Source: a bacterium (GTDB taxonomy: Bacteria; Spirochaetota; Spirochaetia; JABEVK01). From it: a DNA stretch of 12,166 bases. The notes under the pieces were generated by a model. That model made no database searches. It was not told where the DNA came from and worked only from the letters and a program-made list of their open reading frames with translations. Location of the stretch: NCBI GenBank assembly GCA_021782055.1, contig JAJXVP010000066.1, positions 1 through 12,166 on the forward strand, given 5' to 3'. Shown here piece by piece: positions 5,899-12,166 of the stretch. Every line of letters starts with the position of its first letter. Positions within the stretch are counted from its first letter, which is position 1. Both the position numbers and the translations under genes were made by a program.

Positions 5899-8800
5899 GC
5901 TCTCCTGAACGGGATGAGGTTGAACTCCCTCTCTGTCGCCACCTAGAGTCTTTAGGTTGGAAATGGACCACTGACGAAGGTACAGATCCAGCTCAAACCA
6001 ACCGCTCTGAATTCTCCGAAGTGGTTTTGAAATCCGATTTCACCGACGCCCTGAAAACCTTGAACCTTTTGGATGATGGTCGCCAATGGGTGGACGATGC
6101 CCGGGTCAATCAAGTCCTGCGGGAACTGATCGTCCATCCGGGTCATGGCCTGCTAGAAAAGAACCAGGCCGTCACTAAGCACCTCTTGTCCGGTGTGACC
6201 GTAGACGGGTTGGCCAAAGAACATCAAGGCAAAGGCACCACTTTGCGTCTTGTGGACTGGGACCACCCCGAGAGAAATATCTTCCGGGTCATCAACCAGT
6301 TCAAGATCAAACTCGCTTCTGGAAAAACCTCTGAGCACATCTACCCTGATGTGATCCTTTTTGTGAACGGTCTCCCTTTGGTGGTGATCGAATGCAAGGC
6401 CCCGACAACCAATCACGACAAGTTGCCCGATGCCCTGGACCAGTTGGCTCGGTATTCCAACCAGCGGGCTTTTACCGACTTCGATGAGGGCCACGAGCCC
6501 CTGTTCTACACCAATCAGATCCTCATCGCCACCGACGGAGGAAAGTCCCTCTACGGCCCCTTGGGACTGGAAGGAACCTTCTGGAATGAATGGAAGGAAA
6601 CCTTCCCCCGGTCCCGGGAAGAAGTGGAGAAAAGACTGGGCAAGCAGAAACTGAACTCCCTGGAAGTTTTGACGGAAGGTCTACTATCCCCTGAGAATCT
6701 GCTGAAGGTTCTGCGAAGCTATGTGATTTTCAGTTCTGAAAAAGGAGCCCTGCGAAAGGTCCTTCCCCGGTACCAACAATTCCGGGCTGTAGAGAACGCC
6801 ATGACTCGGCTCCTCACCGGAAAGAAACGCCTGGAAGATCCGGACAGACAAGATCGCCGGGGGGGAATCATTTGGCACACCCAAGGCTCCGGAAAGAGTC
6901 TGACCATGACCTTTCTGGTCCGCAGACTCCGTCTGATTCCCGAACTGAGGAAGTTCAAGGTTGTCATCGTCACCGACCGCCGAGATCTTCAAAAACAACT
7001 CATGGAAGCCCTGGATTCTTCGGGGCAAAATATCTACACCCCTGAGACCATTGTGAAACTCCGGGCCCGGCTGGCTGTGGATGGACCCGAGATTGTTTTT
7101 GCCATGATTCAGAAATACCAGTCTTCCATCTGGGATGCTGAAGAAGTGGCAGAATCCACCGTCAAGGATTCCTATCTCGATTCGATGAGCCTCAATTCCA
7201 GCGACTCCATTCTGGTCATGGTGGATGAAGGACACCGGGGACAGGCGGGGGAATTCCACCTGAACCTTCTTCAAGCCCTTCCCAACTCCGCCCGCATTGC
7301 CTTCACCGGGACACCTATCATCATGGGTAAAAAAAAGAAGACCACGGAGATCTTTGGTGACTTCATCGACAAGTACCGTTTGAAAGAAGCTGAAGCCGAT
7401 GGGGCGATTGTGCCCATCCTTTACGAAGGACGGACGGTTAAGGGAATAGTGAAGGATGAAAAAGCTCTGGATGAACTGTTTACAGCGTTCTTTCATGGGG
7501 CTGAGAATCAGACTGATCTGGCCCAGTACGCCATGCAGAAGTTTGGGAACAAGGGAGACATTCTGGAGTCCCAGGAATTGGTGAAAGCCAAGGCCTTGGA
7601 TATGCTCAGGCATTACGTCATCAACGTCTTACCTAATGGTTTGAAAGCCCAGGTTGTGGCCTATAGCCGTCGAGCCTGTGTAAGATACCAGCAGGCTTTT
7701 TTAGAAGCCAAGAAAACGATCCAACAGGAAAGAGACACAAAGTATCGGGGCCTCTTCGATTTTACCTCCGAAGGAATCATAGATCAACCGGAGGTCTTTC
7801 AGTCCGCCTGGTATGCTCATCAATACCGGGATATTTTCGATGCCATGGAATTTGCTGCGGTCATGTCGGGCAATCACAACGATCCAAAGGAATACGAGAC
7901 CTGGACCGACCCCACTGCAACCGATACCCGTATCGCCCAGTTTAAGAAACCCTATATTCACAGCGATCCTACAAAGGCCAGTCCCCTGGGATTCCTCATA
8001 GTCAAGAACATGCTCCTCACCGGTTTTGATGCTCCCATCGAGGGCGTCCTCTACCTGGACCGTCCTTTGAAGGAAGCAGAACTCCTCCAAACCATCGCCC
8101 GGGTCAACCGAACCTATCCTGGGAAAGAATTCGGGCTGGTGGTGGATTACTTTGGCCTCTCAGCCAGGCTCCACGATGCCCTCAAGGCCTACTCCCAGGA
8201 AGATATTTACGGAGCTATGACCAAGATTTTGGACAAGCTTAAACTCTTAGAGGAACAGCATGCTGAGGTCGTTGGATTCTTCCAAACCCGGGGACTCCAT
8301 GGACTGGAAGATGTGAAGGCCTGCGTGAACTACTTCCGGGAAGAAAGTGACAATCTGCAGGCCTTGGCAGAGTTTTGGACTATGGCTCAGAACTTCTTTT
8401 CTACTTTAGATTTGATCATGCCCAGGCCAGAGGCAAAACCCTTTTTGGCCGATGCGAAACAGGTTGGTGAAATCCTGGCGGAAGTTCGGCAGATATTCCA
8501 AAAAGACCGCCCTGTCATTGATCCCTCCACAGGAGCCCGAATCAGAAAGCTCCTGGATGATCACTTGCTGAGTAAGGGCATCGACATCAAGATCCCGCCT
8601 AAGCGTATCACCGACAAAGGTTTCCAAGATCACATCAACGGAACGAGAGATCCAAAGTCCAAAGCCCAGGATATGGAACACGCCCTGAGGCACTTCCTTC
8701 AGCTCATGGATAAGACCAACCCAGCTGGGGCCAAGGCCTTTGCCCAAAGATTGGAAGAGATCCTGAAGAAGTATTCCGAGGACTGGCAGAAACAACTGGA

Positions 8801-9140
8801 CCTCATGAATCAACTCTACGAGGATGCCACTGAACAAGCCCGGGAGAAATCCCTCGGTCTTTCCCCGGCGGAGATTCCCCTTTTCAATCTTTTTGAACGA
8901 GCGAAGCCAAAGGGAACGGAAGCGGATTGGGTCGATTTCATTCACCACCTTGGTGTTCTGATCAAACAGAAAACCAAGATCCCCAACCTCTGGTCCTCCG
9001 CTCAGAACCTCAAGGATTTGGAAGGGGAGATCTATGAACAATTCGTCGAGTATGAGTATTTCCACTTTGCCGAGAGAGAAAGAATGGCGAGAGAGATCCT
9101 GGACGCCGTTAAGAGCAATCATACCCTATGGCAAAACTGA
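5895..9140 (+). CDS. hsdR: Type I restriction endonuclease/translocase subunit HsdR
   Basis: HsdR is the motor and nuclease of the restriction complex. It pulls DNA using ATP and cuts at a distance from unmethylated sites. At 1081 aa it is full length. The N-terminal PD-(D/E)xK nuclease shows D152 and E166-C-K168 (YPDVILF... VVIECKAP). The helicase motor shows Walker A GSGKS at 331-335, DEGH at 444-447 (motif II), TGTP at 471-474 (motif III) and QTIARVNR at 732-739 (motif VI). The helical C-terminal third (from about 760) probably assembles with HsdM/HsdS and resembles the DUF3387-type region. All catalytic motifs are intact. AGGAGG (5885-5890) lies 4 bases before the ATG, inside the end of hsdS, and the ATGA overlap indicates translational coupling. 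The 3' end overlaps the next gene by 13 bases. Confidence 0.96.
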   Translation: MSSPERDEVELPLCRHLESLGWKWTTDEGTDPAQTNRSEFSEVVLKSDFTDALKTLNLLDDGRQWVDDARVNQVLRELIVHPGHGLLEKNQAVTKHLLSGVTVDGLAKEHQGKGTTLRLVDWDHPERNIFRVINQFKIKLASGKTSEHIYPDVILFVNGLPLVVIECKAPTTNHDKLPDALDQLARYSNQRAFTDFDEGHEPLFYTNQILIATDGGKSLYGPLGLEGTFWNEWKETFPRSREEVEKRLGKQKLNSLEVLTEGLLSPENLLKVLRSYVIFSSEKGALRKVLPRYQQFRAVENAMTRLLTGKKRLEDPDRQDRRGGIIWHTQGSGKSLTMTFLVRRLRLIPELRKFKVVIVTDRRDLQKQLMEALDSSGQNIYTPETIVKLRARLAVDGPEIVFAMIQKYQSSIWDAEEVAESTVKDSYLDSMSLNSSDSILVMVDEGHRGQAGEFHLNLLQALPNSARIAFTGTPIIMGKKKKTTEIFGDFIDKYRLKEAEADGAIVPILYEGRTVKGIVKDEKALDELFTAFFHGAENQTDLAQYAMQKFGNKGDILESQELVKAKALDMLRHYVINVLPNGLKAQVVAYSRRACVRYQQAFLEAKKTIQQERDTKYRGLFDFTSEGIIDQPEVFQSAWYAHQYRDIFDAMEFAAVMSGNHNDPKEYETWTDPTATDTRIAQFKKPYIHSDPTKASPLGFLIVKNMLLTGFDAPIEGVLYLDRPLKEAELLQTIARVNRTYPGKEFGLVVDYFGLSARLHDALKAYSQEDIYGAMTKILDKLKLLEEQHAEVVGFFQTRGLHGLEDVKACVNYFREESDNLQALAEFWTMAQNFFSTLDLIMPRPEAKPFLADAKQVGEILAEVRQIFQKDRPVIDPSTGARIRKLLDDHLLSKGIDIKIPPKRITDKGFQDHINGTRDPKSKAQDMEHALRHFLQLMDKTNPAGAKAFAQRLEEILKKYSEDWQKQLDLMNQLYEDATEQAREKSLGLSPAEIPLFNLFERAKPKGTEADWVDFIHHLGVLIKQKTKIPNLWSSAQNLKDLEGEIYEQFVEYEYFHFAERERMAREILDAVKSNHTLWQN

Positions 9141-9820
9141 TCGTCGGAGACCTGGAGTTTGAATGGCTGGTCAGTGACAAACGGAAGCACCCCGCTGTGG
9201 TGGTCGATCGGGATGGTAGCCTTCAAGTTCGCTCTAGTCCTCAGGAAACCCAGGACGATCTGATACGGCTGATTGAATCCAAACGCCTTTCCATTTACAT
9301 GAAGCTCGCTCAAAAAGGCAAGCTCCTCAAGCCCAAGTCGGAGAAGGAATATGTAGAGGGTGAAGGTTTCTCTTATCTGGGCAGATCCTATCGCCTTTCA
9401 CTGGTGGATGCTGGAGATGCTCCCTTGGTATTCGACAGAGGACGTTTTTTCCTCGACAAAAATTGTATTTCCTCAGCCAAAGAACTTTTTATTCAGTGGT
9501 ACACCCAGCAAGGAAAGAAACACATTCCAGCACTCATCCGCCGGTATTCATCTCGGTTGGGGGAAAAACCAGCAGGGTACAAAATCCAAGAACTTGGCTA
9601 TCGCTGGGCCAGCTGTGGCAAGGATCGCTATTTGTACTTCCACTGGAAAACACTAATGCTTCCTCTATCGATTGTCGAATATCTGGTGGCTCATGAGACG
9701 TCCCACCTCCGCGAGATGAATCACAGCCCGGAATTCTGGCGCATTCTTTCATCCCTGCTCCCGGACTACCAGGAAAGAAAGAGGTGGCTTGCAGAGAATG
9801 GGGCCGGGATCGGGTTGTGA
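9128..9820 (+). CDS. YgjP/M48-type (DUF45) zinc metallopeptidase
   Basis: The 230-aa protein matches the YgjP-like metallopeptidase layout: a beta-rich N-terminal half, then the conserved 'LGYRWASCGKD..L.FHW' segment, then the zinc site H189-E190-T-S-H193 followed by LREMNHSPEFW, with H199 as third zinc ligand. E190 would be the catalytic base. The usual HELxH reads HETSH here, but all metal ligands are present. It has no signal peptide and should be cytosolic. Its start codon overlaps the end of hsdR, so it belongs to the same transcript. Such peptidases are commonly found as the last gene of type I restriction operons; their role there is not established, and processing or turnover of HsdR is one idea. 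The substrate is unknown. Confidence 0.88.
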   Translation: MAKLIVGDLEFEWLVSDKRKHPAVVVDRDGSLQVRSSPQETQDDLIRLIESKRLSIYMKLAQKGKLLKPKSEKEYVEGEGFSYLGRSYRLSLVDAGDAPLVFDRGRFFLDKNCISSAKELFIQWYTQQGKKHIPALIRRYSSRLGEKPAGYKIQELGYRWASCGKDRYLYFHWKTLMLPLSIVEYLVAHETSHLREMNHSPEFWRILSSLLPDYQERKRWLAENGAGIGL

Positions 9821-9844
9821 TTCAACGCTTGGAAATTACAACAA

Positions 9845-9866
9845 ATGAATCCGAATCGGGATTCAT
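9845..9866. repeat. Hairpin after the hsd operon
   Basis: ATGAATCC (9845-9852) and GGATTCAT (9859-9866) form a perfect 8-bp stem with a 6-base loop, 24 bases after the metallopeptidase stop. There is no T-run after it, so it may protect the 3' end or act as a protein site rather than terminate strongly. Confidence 0.5.
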
Positions 9867-9943
9867 ACTGTTGAGGAGCAGAACAGCTTGTTCTTAAAAA
9901 GTCTTAAAGGGCTTTTCGTACTTCAGCAGGGAAACCCCCAGAT

Positions 9944-9991
9944 AAAAAAACACCCGCCGGATTACGCATGCAGAGCAGAGGCGCGGCGGGT
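9944..9991 (-). terminator. Structured terminator-like element, copy C (minus strand)
   Basis: On the minus strand it reads ACCCGCCG (complement of 9984-9991), inner helices CGC/GCG and TGC/GCA around a TCT loop with unpaired CTC, then TAATC, CGGCGGGT (complement of 9952-9959), G and seven T (complement of 9944-9950). The inner pairs differ from copies A and B but remain complementary. It lies downstream of the leftward toxin-antitoxin operon, which it may terminate, although 256 bp separate it from the antitoxin stop. Confidence 0.65.
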
Positions 9992-9999
9992 CCGCTCCA

Positions 10000-10045
10000 C
10001 AAATATTATGTGAATGACTTCGATTGTCAACGGTAAGGGCCGACC
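10000..10045 (+). repeat. Left copy of an imperfect 46-bp direct repeat
   Basis: It matches the segment at 11824-11869 at 33 of 46 positions without gaps, including GAATGACTT, TCAAC and GTAAG blocks. It continues into sequence with spaced GGAACT words (10062-10067 and 10086-10091). This recalls the ends of some insertion sequences, but I cannot name one. The pair flanks the IS3-type fragment and the toxin-antitoxin operon. Confidence 0.45.
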
Positions 10046-10095
10046 TTTTCATGTCAAAAGCGGAACTTGGAAACCGATGATTTCCGGAACTGAAT

Positions 10096-10123
10096 CGCCC
10101 CCGGAATGAGCGGAGCGTTTTTT
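10096..10123 (+). terminator. Candidate intrinsic terminator, plus strand
   Basis: CGC (10096-10098) pairs with GCG (10115-10117) and CCG (10101-10103) with CGG (10111-10113) around a 7-base loop, with small bulges, followed by six T (10118-10123). It could stop rightward transcription from the hsd operon before it enters the convergent antitoxin gene. The stem is imperfect. Confidence 0.4.
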
Positions 10124-10125
10124 AT

Positions 10126-10141
10126 TTGAGTCCGGACTCAA
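10126..10141. repeat. 16-bp perfect palindrome
   Basis: TTGAGTCCGGACTCAA is perfectly self-complementary with no spacer. A palindrome with no loop is more likely a protein-binding site or an insertion-target scar than an RNA hairpin. It lies 11 bp from the transposase remnant. Confidence 0.5.
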
Positions 10142-10150
10142 CGAACCGAT

Positions 10151-10228
10151 TCATGATAATAAACGTTTGGTGTTGAACCAATGAACCAATTCTAGTGTAG
10201 CCACTTCAATATCCTCCCGGCCTTCTTC
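10151..10228 (-). pseudogene. IS3-family transposase (OrfB) C-terminal fragment
   Basis: On the minus strand a 25-codon open stretch ends in TGA (complement of 10151-10153). It reads GREDIEVATLELVHWFNTKRLL before the stop. An 'E.. E.ATLE.V.WFN.+RLL' block is the conserved end of the DDE integrase domain of IS3-family OrfB. The reading is cut off by a stop upstream (229-231 in the 10,000s) and by an early stop after RLLS, where 'EPIG' would be expected. It is therefore a decayed fragment, evidence of a past insertion next to the toxin-antitoxin operon. Confidence 0.55.
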
Positions 10229-10246
10229 TCAATACCCCCAATGGTC

Positions 10247-11332
10247 TCATCCCTGCCATGCGTATCTGATTTTCAATTGATTTATATTGGTGCCCCAGGG
10301 AACAATTCCCTCTTTTTGTAGCCGTCCTAGTACTATCCCCGGTGCTATCCCCAGATTTTTAGCAAACGTAGAAATTACCTCTGAATTGCACGCCAGTGCT
10401 TTCAGTTGTTTTTCGTAGGTCTTGGGAATAAGAAAGCTACTTGCCCAGAGGTCAGCCTCTGTCTCCGCCACGTCATCTAAGGGCTCCCCCGCCAGTTCCA
10501 GGTAGAGCATTTTCTTTCCATGGATAAGGAGGTGTGCAATCTCGTGGAAAAACGTGAACCAAAAGTGATCATTTGTCTTATATCTAAGGCTGAGCATGAT
10601 TAGTGCCTTTTCGGGAGTAAGCCATCGGGTAACGCCTGAAGCCGGGCATCCTTTTGGAGCTGGGGATACGACAAGTGCCACCCCTGACTCAGCACATAGC
10701 TCTTCGAGACGGGGCAAGAAAATGCTGGGGTTAGATTCCTGGGTCAGGTTCCGCATCTCAGCCAAATTTGACTCCAAAACCGTTTTGTTAAACGCTTTTG
10801 TTCCTATGGTTTCAGCTTTAATTTCGCCGTGTCTCAACCAGGCGGTTACAGAACCTTGTTGTTTTTCCAGTTTCTCCGAAGAACGATAAGCAAGCACAAC
10901 ATTCTCATATTTTTCTTGCCATGCTTTGATGGAGGCTACGCCAAAATAACGTAAGCATTCAGCCACTTGGCGGACCTTTTCGTCATATTTTTTTAGCCAC
11001 CCAAATCGGATCATCTCGTTGACAGGGAGTTCACTAAGCCATCCGATATAGGGCTTTAGATCGTTGAGTTCTGATTGCCGTGCAAGGATTTCCCTATATT
11101 GAGCTTCCCTGCTGAGCCAGAAACCCACTGAACTTCCCAATACTCGTTCCAATTTAAGCGCAGTTTCCTGATTGATGGGGGCCTTCCCCTTAACAAGCTG
11201 GTTTATGTGCTTTCTCGTAAAATCGGTTCTCTCAGCTAATTCAGTTTGAGTCCATCCCTTTTCATCCAGGATGTCGAGAATAGTTTCTCCTGGTGGGGAA
11301 ATCCAGTCTGGAATGTGCTCCAGTTCAGTCAT
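10247..11332 (-). CDS. HigA-like antitoxin fused to ImmA/IrrE-type peptidase domain
   Basis: The 361-aa protein has an XRE helix-turn-helix at about 27-75 (WTQTELAERTDFTRKHINQL...GSSVGFW), a helical middle (about 80-200), and a C-terminal ImmA/IrrE-type zinc peptidase domain. That domain shows H263-E264-I-A-H267 in 'FFHEIAHLLIHGKK', and E292 in 'AETEADLWAS' as the likely third ligand. The HTH part should bind the operator upstream of the toxin and neutralise the toxin. ImmA/IrrE domains in other systems cleave regulators, so this fusion could couple repression to proteolysis. The ATG overlaps the toxin gene by 8 bases, so the two are co-translated, toxin first as in higBA operons. At about 360 aa it is much longer than simple HigA (about 100 aa), but HTH-ImmA fusions of this length are known. 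Confidence 0.88.
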   Translation of the reverse strand: MTELEHIPDWISPPGETILDILDEKGWTQTELAERTDFTRKHINQLVKGKAPINQETALKLERVLGSSVGFWLSREAQYREILARQSELNDLKPYIGWLSELPVNEMIRFGWLKKYDEKVRQVAECLRYFGVASIKAWQEKYENVVLAYRSSEKLEKQQGSVTAWLRHGEIKAETIGTKAFNKTVLESNLAEMRNLTQESNPSIFLPRLEELCAESGVALVVSPAPKGCPASGVTRWLTPEKALIMLSLRYKTNDHFWFTFFHEIAHLLIHGKKMLYLELAGEPLDDVAETEADLWASSFLIPKTYEKQLKALACNSEVISTFAKNLGIAPGIVLGRLQKEGIVPWGTNINQLKIRYAWQG

Positions 11333-11654
11333 GATAATCTCCTATAAAAACGATGGTGATCTCCATCACCATTGACCAATCGGTACTGCCATCGGCCAAT
11401 ACAGGGGGAGGCGTTATCGTAGGTTTGAAAACCAACCGATGGCCCCCGGCCAAATCGACAGCAAACTGCCCCGTCCGTTCACCCTTGAGCGGGTGAGGCC
11501 TTCCCGCATGGACTTCCTGAACGCAAGAATGGGCAAGCAAATCGGAATATCTACCCCGAAGTTTTCTGGCGGAGTCGCTACCAAGTTCGCGCACTGCGGT
11601 TTTTTGTTCCAGACAAACCTTTTTAAGATGGTCCGAGGCGAAACTAATCTTCAT
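11325..11654 (-). CDS. RelE/HigB-like toxin
   Basis: The 109-aa protein starts MKISFASDHLKKVC. Its pattern 'A.KLR.R..DL..A.' followed by 'GRPHPLKGERTGQFAVDL..GHRLVF' and a final 'I.FIGDYHD' strand fits the RelE/ParE-superfamily toxins paired with HTH-ImmA antitoxins. Such toxins are ribosome-associated or free mRNA interferases. The strand order and the basic 'PLKGERTGQF...GHRLVF' block are the main support; I cannot assign catalytic residues with confidence. No clear Shine-Dalgarno precedes the ATG (complement of 11652-11654), and the leader is predicted to be very short. The gene is first in the minus-strand operon and overlaps the antitoxin gene by 8 bases. Confidence 0.85.
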   Translation of the reverse strand: MKISFASDHLKKVCLEQKTAVRELGSDSARKLRGRYSDLLAHSCVQEVHAGRPHPLKGERTGQFAVDLAGGHRLVFKPTITPPPVLADGSTDWSMVMEITIVFIGDYHD

Positions 11655-11669
11655 GCTGTTCTAAAATAG

Positions 11670-11688
11670 AATATACCAAAATGGTATA
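11670..11688 (-). promoter_or_regulatory. Palindromic operator and -10 box of the toxin-antitoxin operon
   Basis: TATACCA-AAA-TGGTATA (11672-11688) is a perfect 7-bp inverted repeat 18 bases upstream of the toxin start. On the minus strand a -10-like TATATT (complement of 11670-11675) overlaps one arm, so a bound antitoxin would block RNA polymerase. The -35 is unclear (TTGTTT at a short 15-base spacing). The geometry resembles the operator at 118-136, but the sequence differs. Confidence 0.6.
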
Positions 11689-11791
11689 CAAAACAATGGT
11701 TTTCAACAAATGGACCACCTTAACTGAAAAAGGTCTTTATGTGACTGCTTCGTCGTAGTCGCCGGCGGTGCTGTCGGTCCCCCTTCAGCTG

Positions 11792-11815
11792 ATAAGTTCT
11801 CATAAGTTCTCATAA
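11792..11815. repeat. 10-bp tandem repeat
   Basis: ATAAGTTCTC occurs at 11792-11801 and 11802-11811, followed by a partial third unit (ATAA). It lies in the intergenic stretch between the toxin operon and the fic gene and has no evident coding role. Confidence 0.6.
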
Positions 11816-11823
11816 AATTAGTT

Positions 11824-11869
11824 AAAACATTATACGAATGACTTGACTTTTCAACTGTAAGAGTGGACA
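11824..11869 (+). repeat. Right copy of the imperfect 46-bp direct repeat
   Basis: It matches 10000-10045 at 33 of 46 positions in the same orientation and ends in GTAAGAGTGGACA. With its partner it brackets the IS3-type fragment and the toxin-antitoxin operon. It may be the end of a decayed mobile element. Confidence 0.45.
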
Positions 11870-11882
11870 CAGCCCGTGGTCT

Positions 11883-11922
11883 TACCTACTTCTTTACCTA
11901 CTTTAAATACCAGTACCTACTT
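11883..11922. repeat. Three TACCTACTT direct repeats
   Basis: TACCTACTT is found at 11883-11891, 11895-11903 and 11914-11922, with start-to-start distances of 12 and 19 bases. The unequal spacing argues against a simple microsatellite. The repeats could be binding sites upstream of the fic gene. Confidence 0.5.
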
Positions 11923-11981
11923 CCCTGGGCTTCAACTCAACAATTGTCTTTCAAAATGGCGGCGTATTTGTTATAACTCAT

Positions 11982-12040
11982 GTGTGAAAGTCCTCGTCGA
12001 CACGTCGTGTGGTTCCCAGCACTAAAGGGTTGTAGGGCGG
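11982..12040 (+). other. Possible group II intron-like fragment
   Basis: The stretch beginning GTGTGAAAGTCC, followed by a short ACAC-GTC-GTGT hairpin (11999-12009) and a G-rich tail, resembles domain I text of bacterial group II introns. No intron-encoded reverse transcriptase or domain V is present before the fic gene. I regard it as a possible scrap only; it may simply be the leader of the fic gene. Confidence 0.2.
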
Positions 12041-12064
12041 ATTCCCCAGCAAGGAGGCCAAAGA

Positions 12065-12166
12065 ATTACTTTTCAACACCTCGACAACCTAAAAACCAAA
12101 TTGGATGAATACCGCCCCTTGCCCAGTGCCGTGGTGGAAAACCTACACCAGGAGCTGGTGCTTCAA
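12065..12166 (+). CDS. Fic-family protein, N-terminal part (runs off the window), apparent ATT start
   Basis: From 12065 the frame gives 34 codons, beginning ITFQHLDNLKTKLDEYRPLP and then SAVVENLHQELVLQ. This matches the N-terminal region of Fic/DOC-type proteins ('LDEYRPLP...V..L...L.L' just before the usual 'RWTYHSNAIEGNTL' segment, which would lie beyond the window). Fic proteins transfer AMP or similar groups to target proteins; the catalytic HPFxxGNG loop is not in view. A strong AAGGAGG (12051-12057) sits 7 bases before ATT 12065. There is no ATG, GTG or TTG in frame between the TAA at 12023-12025 and this point. The gene therefore starts at a rare ATT codon or has lost its ATG by a point change. 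Confidence 0.65.
   Translation, partial: MTFQHLDNLKTKLDEYRPLPSAVVENLHQELVLQ

Noticed and set aside
6684..7613. 309-codon minus-strand ORF inside hsdR
   Set aside because: It is antisense to the intact hsdR helicase region and its product resembles no family. It is a shadow of the real gene.
11703..11813. 36-codon minus-strand ORF starting in the 10-bp tandem repeat
   Set aside because: It has no ribosome binding site and no recognisable product, and its start is created by the repeat itself.

Overview
The window is an accessory defence and toxin-antitoxin island from a bacterium of roughly even base composition. Nothing in it fixes the taxon: there is no rRNA, tRNA or housekeeping gene. Shine-Dalgarno sites and intrinsic terminators are of ordinary bacterial type.

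Left edge (1-515): the first 34 codons of a HigA-type antitoxin run leftward out of the window, behind a palindromic operator-promoter. The gap to the next gene holds a 22-bp tandem array, a possible 35-codon small ORF with a good ribosome binding site, and a short dyad.

Centre (516-9820, plus strand): a type I restriction-modification locus, hsdM - [360-aa unknown gene + HicA-like gene] - [Abi_2-like gene remnant] - hsdS - hsdR - YgjP/M48-type metallopeptidase. HsdM and HsdS form the sequence-specific adenine methyltransferase; with HsdR they form the restriction complex. hsdS/hsdR and hsdR/peptidase overlap and look translationally coupled. The two-gene unknown + HicA-like cassette is bracketed by two copies of a terminator-like structured element.

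Right side (9821-12166): about 430 bp of non-coding DNA with a third, inverted copy of the structured element, another terminator-like hairpin, a 16-bp perfect palindrome and a fragment of an IS3-type transposase. A minus-strand toxin-antitoxin operon follows: a RelE/HigB-like toxin and an antitoxin fusing an XRE helix-turn-helix to an ImmA/IrrE-type peptidase, with a palindromic operator. Imperfect 46-bp direct repeats flank this part. About 410 bp of repeat-rich intergenic DNA leads to the start of a Fic-family gene cut by the window edge, which has a strong ribosome binding site but apparently an ATT start.

The most unusual observation is the structured element (2984-3029, 4482-4530, and 9944-9991 on the minus strand). 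The three copies share an outer stem and the core GCCTCTG (GCCTCTGG in two). The inner helices change by compensatory base pairs, so the structure beyond a plain terminator appears to be conserved. Each copy lies at the 3' side of a module, oriented with that module.
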